A stretch of 5,583 nt of DNA from an uncultured Bacteroides sp. (GCA_900557355.1 USSR01000475.1:1-5583), one strand, 5' to 3'; positions 1-5,583 are shown, counted from the stretch's first letter. Translations and numbers: made by a program. The notes: generated by a model not told the origin, from the sequence alone.

Positions 1-23
1 TCATATATTTATCCTTTTTTACC

Positions 24-47
24 ATGAAAAAAAGGATAAATATATGA
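24..47 (+). other. Possible 7-codon leader ORF (MKKRINI) overlapping polA
   Basis: An ATG in the loop of the inverted repeat opens a short reading frame, MKKRINI, whose TGA stop (45-47) overlaps the polA ATG (44-46) as ATGA. This is the classic geometry for translational coupling, in which a ribosome ending on the leader could restart on polA. No clear ribosome binding site precedes base 24 and the frame is very short, so chance is a real alternative. Confidence 0.2.
32..36 (+). promoter_or_regulatory. Ribosome binding site of polA (AAGGA)
   Basis: AAGGA lies 7 bases before the ATG at 44. It decides the start: the polA frame stays open back to base 2, so the frame alone does not fix it. The N-terminus produced here (MNSDDKLFLLDAY) also puts the first metal-binding Asp of the 5'-nuclease domain at residue 11, close to its position in E. 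coli Pol I (D13). Confidence 0.6.
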
Positions 48-2869
48 ATTCTGACGATAAACTGTTTCTTCTCGATGCTTATGCATTGATATATCGCGCT
101 TATTACGCATTTATCAAGAACCCACGGATTAACTCCAAAGGTTTCAACACTTCTGCCATTCTGGGGTTTGTAAATACCCTTGAAGAAGTACTCAAAAAAG
201 AAAATCCATCACATATTGGTGTGGCGTTCGACCCGGCAGGTCCTACCTTCCGACATGAGGCCTACGAACAGTATAAAGCACAGCGGGAAGAAACTCCGGA
301 AGCAATCCGTCTCTCCGTACCTATTATAAAAGATATTATTCGTGCCTATCGCATCCCCATCCTGGAAGTACCGGGCTATGAAGCGGACGACGTCATAGGC
401 ACGCTTGCTACTGAGGCAGGCCGCCAAGGCATCACAACTTATATGATGACACCGGATAAAGACTATGGACAACTGGTATCTGAAAATGTATTCATGTACC
501 GCCCCAAACATACAGGTGGTTTCGAGGTCATGGGTATAGAACAGGTAAAAGCTAAGTTTGATATCCAATCGACCCAGCAGGTAATTGACATGTTGGGACT
601 AATGGGTGACGCATCCGATAACATTCCCGGCTGTCCCGGCGTAGGAGAGAAAACCGCACAAAAGTTAATCAACGAATTCGGCAGCATCGAAAATCTTCTG
701 GAACACACCGACCAACTGAAAGGTGCCTTGAAGACTAAAGTCGAAAACAATCGCGAAATGATTACCTTCTCCAAATTTCTTGCAACAATCAAGATTGATG
801 TTCCCATCAAACTTGATATGAAAGCACTCGTTCGTGAAGAACCCAACGAAGAAGAACTTCGGAAAATTTTCGAAGAGATGGAATTTCGTACACTCATTGA
901 TCGCGTACTCAAAAAAAGTAATGCCCCCTCTCCTTCTTCCGCTGCTCCCGATCTTTTTTCACCAGGCCCGCTTTTTGCCCCAAATAATGGCCCGGTTCAA
1001 GGCAATTTGTTTGAAGAATTTGCGGGCGACCGACCGAATGATGAAAAAGAATCGAATCTCGCGCGTTTAGAAACCAGCGATTTCAACTATCAACTCATTG
1101 ATACAGAAGAGAAAAGATCCAAAATTATTAAAAAGTTACTTACAACGAAAATTCTCTCAATAGATACCGAAACGACCTCTGCTGAGCCAATGGAGGCAGA
1201 ATTGGTAGGAATGAGTTTCAGTGACACCGAAAATCAGGCCTACTATGTTCCGGTTCCACCTGAACGGGAAGAGGCGTTAAAAATAGTAAATGAGTTTCGA
1301 CCTCTTTACGAGAATGTAAATTCAACGAAAGTCGGACAAAACATCAAGTACGATATTTTGGTTCTTCAAAATTACGGAGTGGAGGTGAAAGGTGAACTTT
1401 TCGACACCATGCTTGCACATTATGTATTGCAACCCGAACTTCGCCACAATATGGATTATCTGGCAGAAATTTATCTGCACTATCAAACTATCCATATCGA
1501 CGAACTTATCGGACCGAAGGGAAAGAATCAAAAGAACATGCGCGACCTCCCACCGGAGGAAGTTTACAAATATGCTTGCGAAGATGCGGACATTACCCTG
1601 AAACTTAAAAACGTTCTTGAGGAAGAATTAAAGAAACAAGGCGTGGAACACCTCTTCTATGAAATAGAGATGCCACTCGTACGTGTGCTTGCCAATATGG
1701 AAAGCAACGGAGTGCGTATTGACACCGAAGCACTGAAACAAACATCCGAGCACTTCACTGCCCGCTTGCAGGAGATCGAAAAAGAAATCTATGAGCTGGC
1801 AGGTGAGACATTCAATATCGCTTCACCTAAACAGGTAGGTGAGATCCTTTTTGACAAGCTGAAAATTATAGATAAAGCCAAAAAGACAAAGACAGGGCAA
1901 TATGTTACTTCGGAAGAAGTGTTGGAGAGCCTACGCAATAAACATGAAGTCATTGGAAAGATACTCGAATATCGTGGACTGAAGAAACTGCTGGGAACCT
2001 ATGTAGATGCTCTTCCTCTATTGATCAATCCACGTACCGGGCGCATCCATACTTCCTTTAACCAGGCAGTCACGGCTACCGGACGCCTCAGTTCCAGTAA
2101 TCCGAACCTGCAGAACATCCCTATCCGTGATGAGGATGGAAAGGAAATCCGCAAGGCTTTTATTCCGGATGATGGCTGCGAGTTCTTCTCTGCCGACTAT
2201 TCGCAAATAGAATTGCGCATTATGGCGCATCTAAGCGAAGATAAGAATATGATCGACGCATTCCTTAGCGGTTATGACATTCATGCCGCCACCGCCGCTA
2301 AAATATATAAAATAGATATCAAAGACGTCACCCCCGATATGCGCCGTAAGGCAAAGACCGCCAATTTCGGTATCATCTATGGTATTTCTATCTTTGGTTT
2401 GGCGGAACGTATGAACGTGGACCGGAAAAAAGCTAAAGAACTGATTGACGGATACTTTGAAACTTACCCGCAAGTACGCGAATATATGGATAAAAGTATC
2501 CAGGTGGCGCGTGAGCAAGGGTATGTGGAAACCATTTTCCATCGCAAACGCTTCTTACCTGATATCAACTCGCGAAATGCAACCGTACGCGGATATGCAG
2601 AGCGCAATGCTATCAACGCACCTATTCAAGGAAGCGCTGCCGATATCATCAAAGTTGCCATGGCACGCATCTATGAACGCTTCCAAAGTTACAAATTGAA
2701 AGCTAAGATGATTTTACAGGTCCATGACGAACTAAATTTCAGCGTTCCAGAGGCTGAAAAAGAGTTTGTGCAACAAATTGTAATCGAAGAGATGGAACGC
2801 GCATATCGCATGCACGTACCCCTGAGAGCCGATTGTGGATGGGGAAAGAACTGGTTAAAGGCCCACTAA
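44..2869 (+). CDS. polA: DNA polymerase I (5'-nuclease, proofreading and polymerase domains)
   Basis: This 941-residue family A polymerase fills repair gaps and removes RNA primers from Okazaki fragments in the cytoplasm; E. coli Pol I has 928 residues. The 5'-nuclease domain spans about 1-290, with D11, D115/D116, D138/D140 and D189/D192 and a helix-hairpin-helix near 194-210. A Pro/Ser-rich linker follows at about 292-345. The 3'-5' exonuclease (about 346-530) keeps D374 and E376 (IDTET), D437 (KYD) and Y510/D514 (YACED), the equivalents of E. coli D355, E357, D424, Y497 and D501, so proofreading should be active. The polymerase domain has motif A D718 and E723 (DYSQIELR), motif B R767, K771, F775 and Y779, and motif C H894-D895-E896. 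Nothing is truncated. Its promoter is not visible in the 43 bases upstream. A terminator 77 bases downstream suggests it ends its transcription unit. Confidence 0.98.
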   Translation: MNSDDKLFLLDAYALIYRAYYAFIKNPRINSKGFNTSAILGFVNTLEEVLKKENPSHIGVAFDPAGPTFRHEAYEQYKAQREETPEAIRLSVPIIKDIIRAYRIPILEVPGYEADDVIGTLATEAGRQGITTYMMTPDKDYGQLVSENVFMYRPKHTGGFEVMGIEQVKAKFDIQSTQQVIDMLGLMGDASDNIPGCPGVGEKTAQKLINEFGSIENLLEHTDQLKGALKTKVENNREMITFSKFLATIKIDVPIKLDMKALVREEPNEEELRKIFEEMEFRTLIDRVLKKSNAPSPSSAAPDLFSPGPLFAPNNGPVQGNLFEEFAGDRPNDEKESNLARLETSDFNYQLIDTEEKRSKIIKKLLTTKILSIDTETTSAEPMEAELVGMSFSDTENQAYYVPVPPEREEALKIVNEFRPLYENVNSTKVGQNIKYDILVLQNYGVEVKGELFDTMLAHYVLQPELRHNMDYLAEIYLHYQTIHIDELIGPKGKNQKNMRDLPPEEVYKYACEDADITLKLKNVLEEELKKQGVEHLFYEIEMPLVRVLANMESNGVRIDTEALKQTSEHFTARLQEIEKEIYELAGETFNIASPKQVGEILFDKLKIIDKAKKTKTGQYVTSEEVLESLRNKHEVIGKILEYRGLKKLLGTYVDALPLLINPRTGRIHTSFNQAVTATGRLSSSNPNLQNIPIRDEDGKEIRKAFIPDDGCEFFSADYSQIELRIMAHLSEDKNMIDAFLSGYDIHAATAAKIYKIDIKDVTPDMRRKAKTANFGIIYGISIFGLAERMNVDRKKAKELIDGYFETYPQVREYMDKSIQVAREQGYVETIFHRKRFLPDINSRNATVRGYAERNAINAPIQGSAADIIKVAMARIYERFQSYKLKAKMILQVHDELNFSVPEAEKEFVQQIVIEEMERAYRMHVPLRADCGWGKNWLKAH

Positions 2870-2946
2870 ATCCAACTATAACTTTATTTAACTTACAATC
2901 AGAAAGCAACTGAAGTAATCTATTCAAAATACAGTTTGCTCACCAG

Positions 2947-2980
2947 AATATCCGGCAACATCACTGCCGGATATTTTTTT
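2947..2980 (+). terminator. Rho-independent terminator of polA
   Basis: AATATCCGGCA (2947-2957) pairs perfectly with TGCCGGATATT (2965-2975) to give an 11-bp stem with a 7-base loop. A run of seven T (2974-2980) follows directly. It lies 77 bases after the polA stop and separates polA from the next gene. Confidence 0.92.
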
Positions 2981-3059
2981 ATCATTAATATTGGCAAAAA
3001 GAAAACATAGCAAACCCATTCGCACTAACATTTTGACTATATTTAATCTATTTATCGCT

Positions 3060-3107
3060 ATTATGTCAATTTAATCCGTACCTTTGCAGCGAATTTAATG
3101 ACATAAT
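3060..3107. repeat. 9-bp inverted repeat flanking the promoter of the exported-protein gene
   Basis: ATTATGTCA (3060-3068) and TGACATAAT (3099-3107) are exact reverse complements separated by 30 bases, and the -7 element TACCTTTG (3079-3086) sits between them. The left arm is followed by, and the right arm preceded by, the same octamer AATTTAAT (3068-3075 and 3092-3099, sharing one base with each arm). The expected transcription start lies between the arms, so a hairpin in the mRNA is unlikely to be the purpose. A two-site operator for a DNA-binding protein fits better. The A/T-rich context makes chance possible. Confidence 0.5.
3079..3086 (+). promoter_or_regulatory. Bacteroides-type -7 promoter element for the DUF3836-like gene
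   Basis: TACCTTTG matches TAnnTTTG exactly, the -7 element read by the Bacteroides primary sigma factor. The expected start is some 7-10 bases downstream, near 3093-3096, giving a leader of about 55 bases. I see no good -33 TTTG at the usual 19-21 base spacing. The element is followed by CAG, as in the ychF promoter. Confidence 0.65.
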
Positions 3108-3148
3108 GATAGAATATAGTAAGAGATAACTTAAAAACATATAGAACC

Positions 3149-3541
3149 ATGAAAACAAAAGTATTTTTAAAAACAGTTGCATTATCAGCAGTTATTCTAT
3201 TTGGTGGCATTGCAGCTTCTGCAGCTAACAAAAACAACCTCATTTACAATTCGGAAGAGAAAGATGGAGTAATGGTTGGACAGACCGTTTACAAAATGGA
3301 CGGTGGTACTTTAGCAAATTATATGAAGCATAGTTATAAATATGATGACCAAAAACGCATGACTGAAAGCGAGACTATGAAATGGAACAGCGGAAAGAAT
3401 GCTTGGGAAAACGACCTTCGCGTTTGCTACGCTTATCAAGGAAAAACTCTCACTACTACTTATTATAAGTGGAATAACAAACAAAAAGCATATGTCCTTG
3501 TTCCCGAAATGACGGTTACAATGGACAATCCAAATCTGTAA
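3149..3541 (+). CDS. Small exported protein, DUF3836-like
   Basis: A 130-residue protein that I recognise as resembling the Bacteroides DUF3836 family, whose function is unknown. Residues 1-25 form a signal peptide: K2 and K4, a hydrophobic core at about 9-21, and AASA before a likely signal peptidase I cut after A25. There is no lipobox Cys, so it is not a typical lipoprotein; the mature form (about 105 residues) should be periplasmic or secreted. The mature part has two similar blocks, at 63-86 and 94-115, each with Y-x-Y, a stretch rich in Thr/Ser, then K-W-N and an A-W or A-Y pair, suggesting repeated beta-hairpins. The start is fixed by the signal peptide; no strong ribosome binding site is seen. 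It has its own promoter and a terminator 78 bases after the stop, so it is probably monocistronic. Confidence 0.88.
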   Translation: MKTKVFLKTVALSAVILFGGIAASAANKNNLIYNSEEKDGVMVGQTVYKMDGGTLANYMKHSYKYDDQKRMTESETMKWNSGKNAWENDLRVCYAYQGKTLTTTYYKWNNKQKAYVLVPEMTVTMDNPNL

Positions 3542-3619
3542 AAACAGCAGATACTCTCTTAAAAATCTAACAAACAAATTGAACAAACCGAAACCTTTAT
3601 AAGTTTTGTACACCAAGTG

Positions 3620-3653
3620 AAAGCCGGAATACGTGATGTATTTCGGCTTTTTT
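3620..3653 (+). terminator. Rho-independent terminator after the DUF3836-like gene
   Basis: AAAGCCGGAATAC (3620-3632) pairs with GTATTTCGGCTTT (3638-3650): 13 pairs with one G-T wobble and a 5-base loop GTGAT. A run of six T (3648-3653) follows. It ends three bases before the -7 element of the next gene, so terminator and promoter are packed together. Confidence 0.9.
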
Positions 3654-3655
3654 CA

Positions 3656-3663
3656 TAACTTTG
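3656..3663 (+). promoter_or_regulatory. Bacteroides-type -7 promoter element for the HD-domain gene
   Basis: TAACTTTG is an exact TAnnTTTG match 22 bases before the ATG at 3686. The leader would be only about 13-16 bases. The region where a -33 element should lie is occupied by the upstream terminator stem, and no clear TTTG is present there, so the promoter may be weak. Confidence 0.6.
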
Positions 3664-3685
3664 CCTGCCTAAACAAAACCTATTT

Positions 3686-4306
3686 ATGATACCTGCTACC
3701 CTCACCCACTACATTGAAACAGAGATTATTCCCCGTCACGAGCACTTTGACAAGGCACACAACCTCGCACACGTACGTACTGTTATAGAAGAAAGCCTCG
3801 CACTTGCCAAGGAATATAATGTGAACGAAAGCATGGCATATACCATTGCCGCATACCATGATACAGGACTTTGTCGGGATCGTGCTACACATCATCTCAT
3901 CTCAGGAGAGATTCTGAAACAAGACAAAATGCTCTGCCAATGGTTCAGTGAGGAAGAAATAGAAACCATGAAAGAGGCGGTGGAAGACCATCGGGCATCT
4001 ACCGATCACAAACCGCGAAGCATTTATGGCAAAATAGTGGCAGAGGCAGATCGTGTGATTGACCCCGTAATCACCTTACGCCGCACCGTGCAATACGGAT
4101 TAAAACAGAAACCGGAAGCGGAAAAAGAATGGCACTACCAACGTTTCCGCCAGCATCTGATGGAGAAATATGCACCGGGTGGATATCTGAAACTTTGGTT
4201 TCCGGAATCAAAGAATGCAGAAAAGCTGAAAGAACTGCAAAAGATTATCGCAGACGAAGCACAGTTGAGGAGTATCTTCCAACAGTTGTTTGCCGAGGAA
4301 AAGTAA
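3686..4306 (+). CDS. HD-domain metal-dependent phosphohydrolase, substrate unknown
   Basis: A 206-residue cytoplasmic protein with no signal peptide or membrane segment. The HD-superfamily signature is visible: H25 and H29 (HNLAHV), the H58-D59 pair (AAYHDTGL), H69/H70 ahead of SGEIL, H102 (EDHRAS) and D122 (EADRV). These are the expected ligands of a one- or two-metal phosphohydrolase site, so the enzyme is probably active, cutting a phosphate ester or a nucleotide. The C-terminal third (about 135-206) is charged and helical, with no motif I recognise. No (p)ppGpp synthetase, GAF or cyclic-di-GMP (HD-GYP) signature is seen. It appears to be transcribed alone from the promoter at 3656. The start is the first ATG after that promoter, without a clear ribosome binding site. 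It ends with two in-frame stops (TAA TAA). The substrate cannot be told from the sequence. Confidence 0.85.
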   Translation: MIPATLTHYIETEIIPRHEHFDKAHNLAHVRTVIEESLALAKEYNVNESMAYTIAAYHDTGLCRDRATHHLISGEILKQDKMLCQWFSEEEIETMKEAVEDHRASTDHKPRSIYGKIVAEADRVIDPVITLRRTVQYGLKQKPEAEKEWHYQRFRQHLMEKYAPGGYLKLWFPESKNAEKLKELQKIIADEAQLRSIFQQLFAEEK

Positions 4307-4385
4307 TAAGCATGAATAACCGCACTTAATATATTCTTTGCCTCATTCTCTTTAAACTATGCCCTCTTCTTCTTTAATACTTCCA

Positions 4386-4480
4386 CTTACCAACACCCCC
4401 ATGTAAGCAATTACGACACCCGGGTGTTAGTAGTACTTACATCCCCATGTTGGTATTACCAACACCCGGATGTAGGTAAG
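4386..4480. repeat. Array of four quasi-palindromic units at exact 23-base spacing
   Basis: Four 12-base cores of the form ACAYCCSSRTGT begin at 4393, 4416, 4439 and 4462, each exactly 23 bases after the last: ACACCCCCATGT, ACACCCGGGTGT (a perfect palindrome), ACATCCCCATGT and ACACCCGGATGT. Each core is flanked by TTAC/TAC on the left and GTA/GTAA-like bases on the right. With these flanks the first and fourth units read best forward (TTACCAACA...), and the second and third best as reverse complements. The outer edges, CACTTACC (4384-4391) and GGTAAGTG (4475-4482), are exact reverse complements, so the whole block can also fold as one long imperfect hairpin. There are no spacers between units, so it is not a CRISPR array. 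I cannot name a described family for it. Confidence 0.85.
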
Positions 4481-4513
4481 TGTATTTTAGCATAACAACA
4501 AAGACATCTTTAA

Positions 4514-4534
4514 AGAACATGCAGATTATGTTCT
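4514..4534. repeat. Dyad AGAACAT-N7-ATGTTCT
   Basis: AGAACAT (4514-4520) and ATGTTCT (4528-4534) are exact reverse complements around a 7-base centre. The half-site spacing, about one and a third helical turns between centres, is compatible with a dimeric DNA-binding protein. It lies about 120 bases before the ychF -7 element, which is far for a simple repressor site. No T-tract follows, so it is not a terminator. Confidence 0.45.
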
Positions 4535-4652
4535 ACTCCCCATCCTTTCAAAAAGTTAAATCTACCCGCATTTACCACTAATCCTCAAAGTAAAACCAAT
4601 ACCCCCAATGGTAAAAAAGTACAATCCATAAGGCAATAAACAGAAGAATACC

Positions 4653-4660
4653 TATCTTTG
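4653..4660 (+). promoter_or_regulatory. Bacteroides-type -7 promoter element for ychF
   Basis: TATCTTTG is an exact TAnnTTTG match followed by CAG, as in the promoter at 3079. Transcription would start near 4667-4670, giving a leader of about 25 bases before the ATG at 4694. No clear -33 TTTG is seen at the standard distance. Confidence 0.7.
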
Positions 4661-4693
4661 CAGACAGAAAACAAAGTAATAACGAAATAGATA

Positions 4694-5583
4694 ATGGCTT
4701 TACAATGTGGTATTGTCGGTTTGCCGAATGTAGGCAAGTCGACGCTTTTCAACTGTTTGTCCAACGCAAAAGCGCAGGCGGCAAACTTCCCTTTTTGCAC
4801 AATAGAACCGAATGTAGGTGTAATCACCGTGCCCGATGAGCGCCTAACGAAGCTCGCCGAACTGGTACATCCGGGCCGCATCGTGCCCACTACGGTGGAA
4901 ATCGTGGACATTGCCGGACTCGTAAAGGGTGCCAGCAAAGGCGAAGGACTGGGTAACAAATTCCTCGCGAACATTCGTGAAACGGATGCTATCATCCATG
5001 TACTGCGTTGCTTCGACGACGAGAACGTGACACACGTGGACGGAAGCATCAACCCGGTGCGCGACAAGGAAATCATCGACTACGAGTTGCAACTGAAAGA
5101 CCTGGAAACCATTGAAAGCCGCATCCAGAAAGTGCAGAAGCAAGCACAGACTGGTGGCGACAAAGCTGCCAAACTGGCTTACGATGTACTGGTGCAGTAT
5201 AAAGAAGCACTGGAACAAGGCAAAAGCGCACGCACCGTGCAGTTCGAGACCAAAGACGAACAGAAGATTGCCAAAGAGCTTTTCCTCCTGACCAGCAAAC
5301 CGGTGATGTACGTCTGCAACGTGGACGAGGCAAGCGCAGTGAACGGCAATAAATACGTGGAAATGGTGCGCGAAGCAGTGAAGGACGAAAATGCCGAAAT
5401 CCTGATTGTAGCCGCCAAAACCGAAGCGGACATCGCCGAGCTGGAAACATATGAAGACCGCCAGATGTTCCTCGAAGAAGTAGGATTAAAGGAATCCGGT
5501 GTGAGCCGCCTGATTAAATCGGCCTACCAATTGCTGAATCTGGAAACCTTCATCACCGCCGGAGAAATGGAAGTGAGAGCAAT
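4694..5583 (+). CDS. ychF: Ribosome-binding ATPase YchF (Obg family), 3' end cut by window
   Basis: The frame is open to the window edge, giving the first 296 residues of a protein usually about 365 long. YchF/OLA1 proteins are TRAFAC-class P-loop enzymes that prefer ATP to GTP and bind the ribosome. G1 is GLPNVGKST (9-17), with a hydrophobic residue where Ras-like GTPases have their catalytic region. T36 fits the switch I Thr. G3 is DIAGL (72-76), with Leu in place of the catalytic Gln. H114 matches the position of the catalytic His of E. coli YchF. G4 is the family's altered NVDE (209-212) instead of NKxD, which underlies ATP preference. A helical, coiled-coil-like insert spans about 125-200. 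The C-terminal TGS domain begins at about 283 and is mostly missing here. Codons are visibly richer in C/G third positions than in the DUF3836-like gene, as expected of a well-expressed housekeeping gene. The ATG gives the standard N-terminus; no strong ribosome binding site is present. Confidence 0.96.
   Translation, partial: MALQCGIVGLPNVGKSTLFNCLSNAKAQAANFPFCTIEPNVGVITVPDERLTKLAELVHPGRIVPTTVEIVDIAGLVKGASKGEGLGNKFLANIRETDAIIHVLRCFDDENVTHVDGSINPVRDKEIIDYELQLKDLETIESRIQKVQKQAQTGGDKAAKLAYDVLVQYKEALEQGKSARTVQFETKDEQKIAKELFLLTSKPVMYVCNVDEASAVNGNKYVEMVREAVKDENAEILIVAAKTEADIAELETYEDRQMFLEEVGLKESGVSRLIKSAYQLLNLETFITAGEMEVRA

Larger units (their letters stand above)
1..47. repeat. Perfect 20-bp inverted repeat over the polA start
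   Basis: Bases 1-20 are the exact reverse complement of bases 28-47, with a 7-base loop ACCATGA at 21-27. The right arm contains the ribosome binding site AAGGA (32-36) and the polA ATG (44-46), so in RNA the hairpin would bury both. The stem is A/T-rich apart from one GG/CC. No T-tract follows on the + strand, so it is not a + strand terminator. It could be a terminator for a convergent or upstream gene read on the - strand, but those bases lie outside the window. The left arm starts exactly at base 1, so the repeat may be longer, or it may be a fold-back artefact at a contig end. Confidence 0.85.
4307..4693. other. 387-base intergenic region with palindrome array, dyad and ychF promoter
   Basis: No convincing gene lies here; the longest + strand frame I noted is a 20-codon ATG frame at 4519-4581 with no support. 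From left to right it holds about 79 bases of plain, pyrimidine-rich sequence, the array of four 23-base units (4386-4480), the 21-bp dyad (4514-4534), an A-rich stretch, and the ychF -7 element (4653-4660). No standard hairpin-plus-T-run terminator follows the HD-domain gene, so the array may serve that role or transcription may read on. Confidence 0.7.

Noticed and set aside
3033..3064. Sigma-70-like promoter (TTGACT then TATTAT)
   Set aside because: The gap between the hexamers is 20 bases rather than about 17, and Bacteroides promoters use a different consensus; the exact TAnnTTTG at 3079 is a better candidate.
3106..3129. Seven-codon frame MIEYSKR in the leader of the DUF3836-like gene
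   Set aside because: It has no ribosome binding site, ends 19 bases before the real start, and such short frames are common by chance in A/T-rich leaders.
4295..4344. Terminator of the HD-domain gene from GAGGAAAAG and CTTTGCCTC
   Set aside because: The arms are imperfect, the loop is about 32 bases, the stem starts inside the coding region, and no T-run follows.
4386..4480. CRISPR array
   Set aside because: The units follow each other directly at 23 bases with no unique spacers, vary in sequence, and no cas gene is present.
4519..4581. Twenty-codon ATG frame in the intergenic region before ychF
   Set aside because: It starts inside the 4514-4534 dyad, has no ribosome binding site or promoter, and its composition shows no sign of selection as protein.
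4571..4615. Inverted repeat TTTACCA / TGGTAAA upstream of ychF
   Set aside because: Seven-base arms with a 31-base gap in A/T-rich sequence are expected by chance, and nothing else supports it.
4585..5076. Long - strand open frames opposite ychF and other genes
   Set aside because: They lie over ychF, polA and the HD-domain gene, whose + strand proteins have clear family motifs. The - strand products show low-complexity Ser/Arg/Phe-rich sequence and no domain, so they are shadows.

Overview
The window looks like ordinary chromosomal DNA of a Bacteroides-type member of the Bacteroidota, probably a gut Bacteroides. Three intergenic regions carry a perfect copy of the Bacteroides -7 promoter element (TAnnTTTG). 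Most starts lack a strong Shine-Dalgarno site. The DNA polymerase I, the small exported DUF3836-type protein and the YchF GTPase all read like Bacteroides family members. These taxonomic and family calls rest on recognition, not on a database search.

Layout, all genes on the + strand: (1) bases 1-47 form a perfect 20-bp inverted repeat that contains the ribosome binding site and start codon of polA; (2) polA, 44-2869, is a full-length DNA polymerase I with intact 5'-nuclease, proofreading and polymerase motifs, followed by a strong terminator at 2947-2980; (3) a promoter flanked by a 9-bp inverted repeat leads to a small exported DUF3836-like protein, 3149-3541, closed by a terminator at 3620-3653; (4) a promoter abutting that terminator leads to an HD-domain phosphohydrolase, 3686-4306; (5) a 387-base intergenic region holds four quasi-palindromic units at exact 23-base spacing (4386-4480), a separate 21-bp dyad and a promoter; (6) ychF starts at 4694 and runs off the right edge.

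The genes appear to be four separate transcription units rather than an operon, because each internal gap has a terminator, a promoter or both. polA serves DNA repair and Okazaki fragment processing, and ychF encodes a ribosome-associated ATPase. The HD protein and the exported protein have no assignable pathway. I see no new multi-gene system. The most unusual items are the 23-base palindrome array upstream of ychF and the inverted repeat that buries the polA start site, which could also be an assembly artefact at the window edge.
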